DNA of 64,000 nt from Dermatophagoides farinae. Taxonomy: Eukaryota > Arthropoda > Arachnida > Sarcoptiformes > Pyroglyphidae. Below are positions 35,420 through 46,900 of this stretch, piece by piece. Location of the stretch: positions 4,712,001 through 4,776,000 of the forward strand of contig NC_134678.1 in the NCBI RefSeq assembly GCF_024713945.1, given 5' to 3'. The translations under genes were made by a program, and so were the position numbers. The notes below the pieces were generated by a model. The model was not told where the DNA came from and did no database searches. It saw nothing but the letters and a program-made list of their open reading frames with translations. Within the stretch, counting starts at the first letter, position 1. Each line of letters opens with the position of its first letter.

Positions 35420-38400
35420 TTACATTGTATTTTTAAAATTTAATAAATAACGTGGCCTTAATTGTTTAGGAGACAAATAGAGGAATCGTTTTGAATTACC
35501 GATTTCGAAATTCATAGGAACTATGAAGCCTAAATTATTAAAAAAAAAAATATAAATTTATCTTTACAAAAGAAAATTTTTAAGGAAATTTACCTTTCCA
35601 TAGCAGATAATTGTTATCCTGATTCGAACTTGGTGATGCACTTTTTTCGTCAGATAAGATAAGGCAATCTTTACTACGAATAAATGTTTCGTAATTTTCG
35701 CTTGTTAAAACATTTATATCATCAATTTCTATTGGATTCTGTATCAAAACTTCGCAAAGTATCCAGAAATCATCCGTCTGTTCAAAATTACTAATTCTGT
35801 TAGTCAAACAAACGCCCTACAAGAAAAGGAGAAAAAAAATTAAAATTCAAAATAAATGCAAATTTTTTAATAATATACATTCATGATGATAGGCAGATCA
35901 GAATGCAGTAAAAATGTTTGGCCATCAAATCCACCAAAGAAAAAACTTAAAAATTCATAACTCTTCAAATGACACCATAGTAAATAGGTTTTGCAAGATT
36001 TATTCGTATTCCAATCGACACAGTTGTTGAATTTGAAAAACTCGTAATGGTTCAAACAATCATGATCATCATGTTGTGGACCATGCAAGTACGAACAAAT
36101 AAGATCAATTTCTTCTTTATTGGTCAGAATTCGACATCGCCAACGGAACAATGAATCTAAAGAATTCCATGGATGAATGTTGGAATTTGAATGGAAAGAT
36201 AAAAACAAAGATTCCATGGCGGAAACCATTGATTTTAGCTTCATGACAACGTGAATGATTTCTCGAATATTTTTCATGTTTAGTATGGGTTTAAGTTGAT
36301 CATAATGAGATCCATAGATTTTAATGTGTGAATAAAATTGTTCGCTCAAGTCTATCATATCATTCAATAATTTAGGATCTTCTTTTTGATTTTTTGTCCT
36401 ACTTAGATCATTAAAAGCGATTAGCTTGGACAATCGATTCAGGATGACTATTTTGATAAAAAAGAATATCTAAATGTAAGAAAATCAATATTAAATTGCC
36501 ATACTCACATAAACAACGTTCGATAGATTTTGTGCTCAACTTTTTACAGGATTGATCAGGATCATTTTCGGTTTCCAGATGGAGGATTTTCATATATTTC
36601 ATTATAAGTTTCTTAAAATCTGGATTTGTATTTTCATGAGAGGTTGACGATTCGGAAGTGAGTTTTTCAAAAAGCTCTTGCGAATTCCAGGAATCAAAAC
36701 CTGTTTTAATATCTAAGGTGTTTCTTTCATATTTTTCTTGTACAGCAAAAACATTAACATGATCCCAATCTTCGCCAGACTTTTTAGCGAAAATCTTTTT
36801 GAAATTTTCAATGCTTTCTTCTTGAGAATCATAAAATAATTTTTTCACATTTCCTTTGGTTCCGACACGCCCCCAACGAATTGATAGACAATGTTTTGAT
36901 CCAAATGAAAGTAATTGTACTTTGTAAAAATTATAGACATAATCACTATTTTGATAATCCAATTTTGTGAAAATTACATCAAAAGGAATTTTCGAAGTTT
37001 GATCTTTGATTATCCGCCTAAAAAATAAATTAGTCAAAAATTTCTAAATAAAAATAGACACACTTACTTTAGCCGATAATCTTGAGCAGTCATTGATTGC
37101 AAATCAGCCATATAATCATCATTGCATGATGAATGAGATTTGATGAAAGTTTCACAATTTGATTCAAAATGATTTATAACACAATTTTCACTCGTCACAT
37201 TGTTGAATGAATGTGAGGATATATTTGAACCAATATTCAATGTTTTTTCCATCCAATTAATCAGTTGTAGTGCCTTTTTTTCCATTGAGAATCGATAGAG
37301 TTCATCAATCAGTTGATTAGTTTTATCCGATTTAGTAAGCATATTCCATAGTTTTGAATAATTAATATTAGATTTATAGTAATTGCCTGATTTGAATGGA
37401 GATATTAAATGATGAAACACGGTTAATTGATTGACATCTCTTTTTAAAATATTCAGTTGGTTATATGATACAGAGGATTTAGTTTGAGAATCTGTTTTTC
37501 GAAGAATCTCGGCATCTAACAATGAATGAATGATTTTATTGTCATTTATTAAAATTGCATGCACCAGAGGAGTACGTTCATGAGAATCGACAAAACTAAT
37601 ATCGACAATAAATCGTTTAGTTATTTGTAATGTTAGCAACCATTCAACTGTCGAATGGCATCGCATGATGATCGCTATTATTAGAGGAGAATATTTGATC
37701 GAAGAATATCGATTTTGATAACGATGATCATGTTCACAGAAAGCTCGATACTTTTCCATAATGGAATCTTTATTCTCTTCGATCGGATAGCTTGATAATA
37801 CATTTATTTCTTGAAAATGGTCCATCTCTCCTTTTTGCAAAATCAATTCAATCAAATCCATCATATCTCGAGGCAAATCTTGACGTTCAAAGACTAATTT
37901 TTTGAAACAAAGCGGCAATAAATCGACGTTTTTTTCTTTTATTTTTTTCAATACATTGTTAATGCCAAAAGTTTTTATTAGTTTTTTGCATAGATTGAAA
38001 TTCCAATTATAAAATGCCAACGAAAATAGATCAACAAAAATTGTCGATATAAGATCATCTCTAAAAATCTTTAGAAAGTCATTTTGAATTTCCATATCCA
38101 ATTGTGCGCTGGTATATTTAGCAAACAGTTGCAGATATAACCGACTATATTCTTCAACATGAATGTTTGATCTTATCAAATTTGACGCATACGTCAAACA
38201 CTGAGATTTGATTGATATTTGGATCAATTCATTCAATTCTTTTTGACGAATAGCCCTTTCTTGAATGAGAAAGAATGCATCTAAACAAATTAAATAGATT
38301 ACGGAATGTTTTTTTTTTCATTAAATATCGCTTACCTTTCCACCCATTTTTTAAGATATGACAAAGTAAATTTATTTTAATATTCTTTTTCAAGATAAAT

Positions 38401-41400
38401 TCCAAATTATCTAAAATCCGATTTTTTTCCGATCTCAATAATAACAACGTGCACTCTACAAGAAAAATAATAAAATGTATTAAAATTCTCATAGAAAATT
38501 TCTACAAACCTAGATGATTGTTAAGAATAGCCAATGAGAGAGGAGAATAATTATCGAGATCAATAGAGTTCGGATCAATATATTGCAAAAAGTAGGTAAT
38601 GCATTGAGCAAATCCCGTTTTGGCTGCATAATGCAAAAGATTCATTTGTTTATTATCTAAAAGGTCTTGAAATTTGATTCGTTTTGTATCGATTTGTTTG
38701 AACAAATCTACTGGATCTGATGAGGTATTATTCATAAACAAATAATTGAATGCATTATATCCATTCTGATCTTTAGCATATAAATCGATATCAGTTTTCA
38801 TGAATGTATTCAATAAATCGGATAATCTTGATGAAAATTTATTATTTTTGAAAGCGACATGAAGAACAGTCTGACCTATTAGAAAAAATGAAGGATAAAA
38901 ATGAATAAAAAAAAGTTCTGGACAATGAAATAGACAAACCTTGATAGTTTTTCTTATTAGCATTAACTTTATGATCAATCAAAAGTTTGAAGGATTCGAG
39001 AAAATAATTCCGTTCAACATTTGCACAAATTAAATGTAATGAAGAATTGCCAAATTTATCAATATAATCGGGTTTGGCACCCAATTTTAAGAAATATGAA
39101 CAAAGATTTAATGAAGAACTTTCTCTTAAGTAATAGAAAAAACAAGGCATGCTGTCAATTTCAACATTTATATTAATTTTGGAAGAAAGGAACGCTTCAG
39201 CTGATGATACATTATCATTGACCAATGCGATAGCCAACGGTGTTTGATTTGATTCGTTTCGAATATCGGACATTAGTCCGATTTTATCAATCAAACGTTT
39301 GACGATGCGACCCGGTGCATATCGAGCAGCAAGATGTATTATTGATATGTCTTTCAAAAATTCGCAGTCATAAAATTTCACTAAAAAGTCAAAAACATTT
39401 ACAAGTTTGTGCTCATCATTTTCATATGTCGATGATAAATGTTCTATAATGGAAAAAATTGTAATTATTGAATCATTTTAGTTCAATCTGCTTACTTGAT
39501 AACTTGATGTAAAATTCGATAGGCAAATCTCCACTTGCATTTGTTTTCATAGACAAACTTTTAAGCAGATTAAAAAAATTCTTATCCTTTTCGACTTCAT
39601 TGATGATGAATCTACCGAAAGTTGAAAAATTACCTTTATTCACACGAAATTGACTAAAAATATTTGAAATTATCATGGGCCATAAATATTCATTCGTTGA
39701 TAATGTTTGCAGAAAACAAAAAGTTTTGTGATGGTCATGGAAAAAACGAGAAAATGATACGTAGCATTGATTGGAAAGTGAAAAATTGATGGGAGATATT
39801 CCGGCATTATTTTTCGAATAAATATCACAATTATTTTGTAACAAAATATGTAAAGCATCTTGAATTTCATTTATCTATAGGTTTATGAAACAAACCAAAT
39901 GAATATCAAACATTAATTTAAAAGTTTTTCTAAGAAGCTTACCACAGTTGGACTCGAATTTCGATATTTAGCTTCACATTTCAATAAATAATGTAGCTAT
40001 ATTTTGAAAAATTTGAATTAGTTATAAAAAGTATATAAGTTTTGAATCAAGATTACCGCGTTGTTTCCTTCATAGTCAGTTTTGGAAAGGTCACATTTAA
40101 ATTTTTCGACAAGCATTCGCAAATGGCTAATGGTTCGACTACTTGTTATCATTGAGCAAGCCAACATTGTCATATTGATTCCGGTATCGTTGACTGGAAC
40201 ATTGACATTGAGGATGTTCTTTTTAAGAATGTATTGAATGAATCCTAAATGACCTTTCTTAAAAGCTGCGTATATGGGCGTCAAACCGAAAGTATTTGTA
40301 TCTTTGAGATTAATATTTGTTTTCAATAACAATTCGAAACAAGAATGCCATCCATAAGCCAATGCATAATGGAATAGATTGTTGCCAAACAAATCTTTAT
40401 GTGATGGATTTGCACCTATCTCGAGAAAATATGTGACAATATTTGAGTGTCCATTGATCACCTATGTATAATGAAAAAGAATTGGCATTATAAATCGGAT
40501 GAAAATATAAAACTTTTCTTACAGCATAAGTCAAAGCGCAACGATTTTTTTTATCAAAGATATTGATCGTAGCTCCTTGTTCGACCAACAATTTGACAAT
40601 TTCCAAATAACCATATTTGGATGCAATCATCAACGATGTTAATTCTCCTGAATGAATAGATGTTGCGAAATCAATCTGAACACGATTATCGATGAATATC
40701 TTGACAATTTCGATAAAACCTTTTTGACAAGCTATATGAAATGGTGTGTATCCTTTACGATTGTATGTATTGAATAATGATGGGATAATGCTCTGGGAAG
40801 ATTCATATTGTATGATTAAATTCACATTTTGTATTCTATTGTATTTCGTGGCTAAATGCAGTGACGTATTTCCTTTAGCATCGGATAGACGTGCCGATAC
40901 ACCCAAGTTGAGCAAATGTTTAAGGTTGAAAAATGCTGAAAATCAGAGAAAAAATTATATTTTTTTGTAAGTTAGTCTAATAAAAACAAAAAAATCGTTT
41001 CAACATTACTTTGGCAAACAGAAGCGTAATGTATTGGCATCCATTCTTGGCAGTCATTCTGGTAGATTTGGTTAGGTGTAATAGTGATCATGTGATGAAA
41101 CATGAATGGATCAGGATTAATCGCTGCAAGATGAATTGGATAGAGTTTAAGATATTTATTTACACAACATTCTAGCCACTTATTGTCACTTTCAGATAAC
41201 ATATAACCTTTCAAAAACTGATGAATATTATAAAAGCTCTTATTATCGAATTTAGTTTTAGAAATTTTTTCCATCATCACCACTGCTTGTTCATGATCGC
41301 CACATTTCAGCAGTGTCAAAATGTTTTTATCAAAAACTCCAAGACCATTTTTGAGCAGCGGCATCATTCTTTGAATGAAACTAAGTTTAACACCTTGTTT

Positions 41401-42876
41401 CAAAGCAAATTCAACATATGATTCGTCTAAAGGAAATTCTCGGTGATTATATTTCTCATATTCCTTTGCATCCATCATTAATTCACAATGATCAAGTTCC
41501 AGCGAACAAGGCAACTGATAATCATCATCGAAGCTAACAATGTTTTTTTCAATTTCCTTCAATAACTGTAACGATTTTATATCTTCTTTAATAATGGCAT
41601 AATGTATTGCGTTTCTTTTAATTGAAACTGAACGAGAAATAGATATTGAGCAAATATCAAGATGGTTTTTAACGGCTAGTTTTTCAAGAAATTCATGATC
41701 ATCTAATATGACAGCCCGGATCAATAATTTTGAATTCACATAAGATGATATGAATGGCAGTGTGATTTTGGTTTCGAACAAAATATTTTTTTCTTTTTGA
41801 CATTGATCGATAGTTTCGTTGGCGATAGCATTTTTTGTTATTGAACCAACAATTGATATTGGTGGCGTTGTTTCGTTTATTAAGCCATGTGGTTCCGAAG
41901 AATTTTTTGTTATTTCGAATTTCGCTTTTTTTGTTCGCCTTTGAGAATCACATGATGTGGTGTTTTCATTGTCATCGTTAACGATTGTCGAAGTTGTCGT
42001 CATTGTTCCATTATTTTTTCCACTATTATCATCGACCATTGTCAATGAAGGTAACTTTATGGATTTTTTATGTTCAATCCCATCATGGTTATTATTGATT
42101 TTGGACAAAACATCTTCTTCTTTCACTTTTCCAATAATCGAAATATCTACACCATCACTTAAAACTTTACGAGGATCCGGTGGTAAATTGATTCCTTTTT
42201 CAACATCAAGTGCACGTTGAAGAATATTTAATGCACGATTTTTTTCATTATCCGGCAAAGAAATACCATCTTTTTCACGTTTTACCCGAAGATTAGTAAG
42301 AATGCATTCGAAATCTATGTAATCATCAAAATCTGGGCGGTAAATTTCTTTGTCTTCATCATTACTGTACCATTTGATTTTTATTTTACGGCCATTTTTG
42401 TAGATGTTTTGTCTAGCTCGACAAAGAAAGAAGCTGTTGTGTTCATTTCGAACTGCTAAATAATCATTGCAATTATAAATGACCATTTTTGAGTTTTTTT
42501 CATCGTTGTTATTTGTAGTCGACTGATCGTTTTCCATATTTGAACCTTCTTGTTGTCCATTACATTTGGCATCATTTTTCTGGCTTATCAATCGAGTTTT
42601 TTTGTTTTTTCTTAACACCTCACCAGTATTGGACGTTTCAGAAATTCTTCTTCTTCGAGCACGTAGATTGAAACGCTTCTCCTCTTTCATCGAATCACCA
42701 GATTCGGATTCGTTTTCTTTTTTAATTTCATCTTCATCAATCATGATTTCTCGGATGGAACCGTTTTTATTAGTCAATTGTTTGTTAGCATTATTATTAT
42801 TATTACGATTTTTCGTTAAATGATTTTCAAAGGAAACATTTACCGTTGATTGCTTTATCGATAAATTTGACTCCAT
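35420..42876 (-). CDS. Ankyrin-WGR-PARP protein (PME-5/tankyrase-like) with degenerate catalytic residues
   Basis: About 15 exons encode roughly 2,000 residues. The frame extends upstream to 42924, but only through a TTG after an in-frame stop, so the first ATG (42876, MESNLSIK) is chosen. Order: an Asn-rich acidic N-terminus; a small beta-rich domain (VRNEHNSFFLCRARQN, KIKIKWYSND); many ankyrin repeats (KGNTSLHLATKYNR, LTSLMIASKYGYLEIVKLL); a WGR domain near 36750-37000 (SIRWGRVGTKGNVKKLF); a PARP regulatory-like helical segment; and a C-terminal PARP-like fold. Canonical LLWHG reads LLWCHL, canonical GIYFAD reads GVCLTN, and the usual acidic E-x-VVY reads KRFLYLS. All three H-Y-E positions therefore seem lost. 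The architecture recalls C. elegans PME-5, a DNA-damage-linked PARP. Confidence 0.85.
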
Positions 42877-43884
42877 GTTATTATTATGATAATGATGATT
42901 GTTTACAATAAGCTTGTCATCCAATTCGAGCCGGTGAAATTTGAAAATAATTTAAATCATCATTATGGTCGGTATAGAAACAAATTGAAATAATGATTAA
43001 AACGAAAAAATACTACTCCATGTATGAAAAAAAACAAATACCACGAGGTATATATTGAGAATATGAGAATTTTGTTTGTTGAAAATTCTTACAGAATACA
43101 CACTCTCATCAATTCAAGAGGATCGGCCGTCATCAAAATATTGCAGACGCTCTATAGCTCTGTATAGTCACAATGACTATCATTAACTGTACTCAGTATT
43201 CTAATGTTTACCGTTGTATGAACAATGTTTTAGCATTGTGACTATAACTTGAATTAAGTGAGAATAAAAGAAACTGCCCTGTCAGTACATATTTATGTAA
43301 TATGATGATGATGATCATCATCATCATCGACAATAATGGCTGTTAGTTATAATTTTCGACTCAGTGGTGGCGCTACCAATTGGATCGATCCAACAATAAA
43401 ATTATAGTGTTTGCCTCTTGAACTCTCATGTAAATGTATAAACAACATAAGTAAATGCATTTATAACGGGAACAAAGCATATCATTTTGTTTTCGGTTAC
43501 TTTTAACAAAGTATCGGATGTTAACACACACACACACACGAGCCAAATGAAAATGACACAATCATTTGTCGGTTATGTGAATGATTCTATATTTGAAAAA
43601 AAAATAATAATGGTGATGATGATTCACACAGCACGTGTACGAATGGATATTATTCATGAATTATTCAATAGGAATAATAGTAAATTTAATGTAAAAAAAA
43701 AATTTTGATTCTATAAAAAAAGAATCTTAATGATGATGTAATATAAAGAAAAAAATTTATTAAATGATAAAATCTCATTCCTACATCAATTTCTAAATGT
43801 AATATATGAATATCAGTGATGAGAAAAAATGGCAAAGAAATACAAATCTGATGTTTATTGTATGTGGTGATGTATATGTATCAA
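42877..43884. other. Gene-free region between the bHLH gene and the PARP-like gene
   Basis: This is the upstream side of the PARP-like gene and the 3' flank of the bHLH gene. It contains an inverted repeat at 43163-43246, a GATGATGAT tract with self-complementary ATCATCATC at about 43301-43328, and an (AC)n run at 43523-43539. No coding sequence is seen. Confidence 0.45.
43163..43246. repeat. 13-bp inverted repeat with 58-bp loop
   Basis: TATAGTCACAATG at 43163-43175 is the exact reverse complement of CATTGTGACTATA at 43234-43246. The left arm also starts a near-palindrome TAGTCA-CAA-TGACTA. It lies about 290 bp upstream of the PARP-like ATG. Confidence 0.6.
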
Positions 43885-45264
43885 TCAATGTGCATTATTA
43901 TTTTCATCAATAGTTGATTGTTGCCTTTGTTTTGTATTAACTTTTCGATTTGACATTTTGTTCGCCGTTGATGATGATGATTGCTTAGTCTGTGTCTTTC
44001 TATCATTTTGACATTCATTATTTCCTGTCATTGAATTACTTGTTTCCTCCGGTGCAAATCCATATTGTTCGATTATATTGGCCACTTGCTGTACATTCAT
44101 TGTCTGTCCGGTTGTATTGACCGTCGATAATGATGGTAAATTTGGTGGCAATGGTACGCCTGATTGATACATATAGATTATAAGTCGACGTAATTCTTCA
44201 ATAGCATTGCCTTGCATTAAGATAAAATTCTTGGCCAATAATAAAGTAGCAATTTTCGATAATTTTCGTACAGACGGAGAATGTGCGTATGGAATGACCG
44301 ACCGTAATTCATCAAGGGCATCATTAAGGTCATGCATTCGACGTCGTTCTCTTGCATTTATATTTAAACGTACATGCTGTGAATTGATAAAAAATTATTC
44401 GATTATAAAATATCGATTGGTTTGAAACGAAATTGTAGAAAATATCGAAAAATGAATGAGACTTACATAATTATCACTTACATTGATCGATTTATTTAGC
44501 CGATTCTTATGTGAGCCGGAATTCTCAATGGATATAATAGCATCACAATCGAAAGTCGATTGTTGATTATGAGGATTATTAATATTGCTGTTGTTATCTT
44601 CGTTGTTACTATTTTGTTGTTTTTTCATTTTGCTTGTTATGTTTTCAATTCTTTCAAGATTATGAACAAGACGAAGATTTGATTGTTGGGGATTGAATGA
44701 TAATTGTTTGGTTCGATTAGTTGATAGAAGATTATTTTTTGAACGATGCATGTCTTTACCAGTCATTGGTAGACAACAATCTTTGTTTTTTAACAAATCA
44801 TGATCGTGAACCACGACACGTTTGGCCATTTCTAATGAACTATTGGCTACAAACGGTGTGTACAAATCCGAGATTGGATTGATTTTATGTTCCATTTGTT
44901 CGATGGGTAACTTTCGAATTGTTTGTGTGGTTGATGATGCAACACAAGTAGCATTAAAATAGTGATCAATCGAATGATGAATTGATATAAACTGTGATGA
45001 TCCAGTTGGAACTGTTGCCGTCGGCGTTGGATCGTTATTGGTTTTGCTAGTGGCAGCTACTGTCGATACGGATGATGATGAAAACTTTGTCTTTGGCCAA
45101 ATATTGTTATTAAATGTATTCAAACATGAATCACTTGATTGAAGTGTTGGTTCAACCGCATAGACCAGACTACCACTGACACTAGGACCCGAACAGGACA
45201 GATGGCCTGGCAGGGTCTTTTCCGCGATTATTCCTGGTGAACTAGGATCTTCATAATTTTTCAT
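43885..45264 (-). CDS. Oli: Olig/Beta3 family bHLH transcription factor
   Basis: Two exons: 44467 or 44482 to 45264, and 43885-44376, giving about 424 or 429 residues. The bHLH starts at the second exon with [18 protein letters not shown], continues [20 protein letters not shown], and ends with [20 protein letters not shown]. This is nearly identical to the BHLHE22/Olig class and to Drosophila Oli. The ERRR basic region fits E-box binding as a dimer. Such factors specify neurons, commonly as repressors. The long N-terminal exon is low-complexity (Asn, Ser, Thr) with no other domain, and the C-terminus is Gln/Ser-rich. Exon 1 has two GTAAGT donors 15 nt apart, both in phase with exon 2. More than 1.6 kb of non-coding DNA lies upstream, suiting a regulated developmental gene. 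Confidence 0.92.
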
Positions 45265-46900
45265 TATTGTTATTATATACAGAATACCAGAAAAAAAATG
45301 AAATGGACTCGGTTTTCAACAACAAATGGACAGAACAATTTCTATTGCAGCAATTTAACTACATTAACCATTTAAAATGAATGGCTTATTTATTATTGTT
45401 GTTGTTGTTGTTTGCCATATCGAAGCCACAAAATGAATAAATCCAAATTTTAGTAAATAATATTTGAAGTATTTTTTACTTTGACATTCTGTATGTTTTT
45501 TTTAGCGACGCCTTCTACAACGTTTCAACGTAACACCAATAGTAACAAATCAGAATCGAGAATCGAGCCTATATAGCCTATATACATTAAAAGATTGAAC
45601 CAATGAGAAATAAATTCCCAAACGAATTTGTAGTCCTTGTTTATAACATGTTATTTTATGGTTCTCACTCCAGAAGCTGAACGGAACCCATAAAATAACA
45701 ATACACATAGATACATACACAAACGACAATTGAACTAAATTGAACATTGATTTAATCAAAATGAAAAATAAAACAGTTATTATACTATACTATAGCTTTA
45801 TACTTTAAACACGTTTGTCATTTTGGTTTGAACCAAACTTAACACAACACGATATGAAGATCGAATCACTGAAAAAAAAATTCTTGTAATCATCATCATC
45901 ATCATGTAGCATTCATTTTCTATGGGAAAGCATTATACAAACATTGAAAATATTATGGATGATTAAGTTGTTCAACGCTTTATCTGTGGTACGATCCGAT
46001 CACAGACAATCTCTGGGGTGTTGGATTCCTCGCTCGTTTTTTTTTGTTCCGATCAGATTTGTCACGCTTGTTATATACATGTGTGTATGTATGTATGTAT
46101 GTATATGGATCATTGGACCGTGTTCCATGTTCGCCAATGGGGATGTTCATTCATCCATGCTTTCGCATCATCGACCGCAAAAAACTGTATATATACTATA
46201 TTATGTTTACAACCAACTATGGTTGGTCGGGTCGTAATCATTAATACGAATAATGTGAATGCCAATGGCCATCATCATCATCATCATCATCATAATAATT
46301 GACTTGACTATATAGCGCAAATTCTATGAATCTAATGTCATCAAAAACAAATCTAAGTGTTGTTGAATTTAATAAACATGAACATTAAAATTGGAAAATG
46401 ATGATTGTATGTCAAGATAAAATTGTTAAAGAAACACAGAATACAATCCTAGAATTAGCAGAGTTTTCCAAAAAAATAAAACAAACTCCAAATGTGAGCC
46501 TATTTTCAAATCATACTTTTAATTCCAAAGATTTGTAATAAATGTTTCGGTTAATAGGTTTATTATAATAAAAATAAAGTTTATTATAAATTATAAATCC
46601 CTGAAACTTGTATCAAAACAAATATATAACAAATATTCGAATTGTGATTTCCAGACCAATGTCGAATGGTCTGTTCCAATCTAATCAAATTCTGGCCAAA
46701 CCACTCTCCAAATCTGATTATTTTGACAAAACAAAAAGTTGACAGATGTGACTGCTATGTTTCGACCAAACACGTGCCATAGTGTCACGCTTTTTCAGCT
46801 TCTCATTTATAATACAAAAAATCAATGTAGTTAATTCGATAAGTTTGTTCCGCTTTGTTCGAAATGTCAAAATGAATTCGAATCATCATCATCATCATCA
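45265..46900. other. Long non-coding region upstream of the bHLH gene
   Basis: AT-rich with GTT, CAT and TATG microsatellites (45400-45413, 46272-46293, 46083-46103). A small hairpin AGACCA to TGGTCT is at about 46654-46673. Probably holds regulatory sequence for the bHLH gene and the 3' flank of DHX34. Open frames here cross simple repeats and are not supported. Confidence 0.4.

Noticed and set aside
42877-42924. Upstream extension of the PARP-like frame to 42924
   Set aside because: The codon there is TTG, an in-frame stop lies just upstream and no splice acceptor is visible, so the ATG at 42876 is preferred.
45944-46302. Three overlapping open frames near 46000-46300
   Set aside because: They run through TATG and CAT microsatellites, overlap each other in different frames and have no conserved content.
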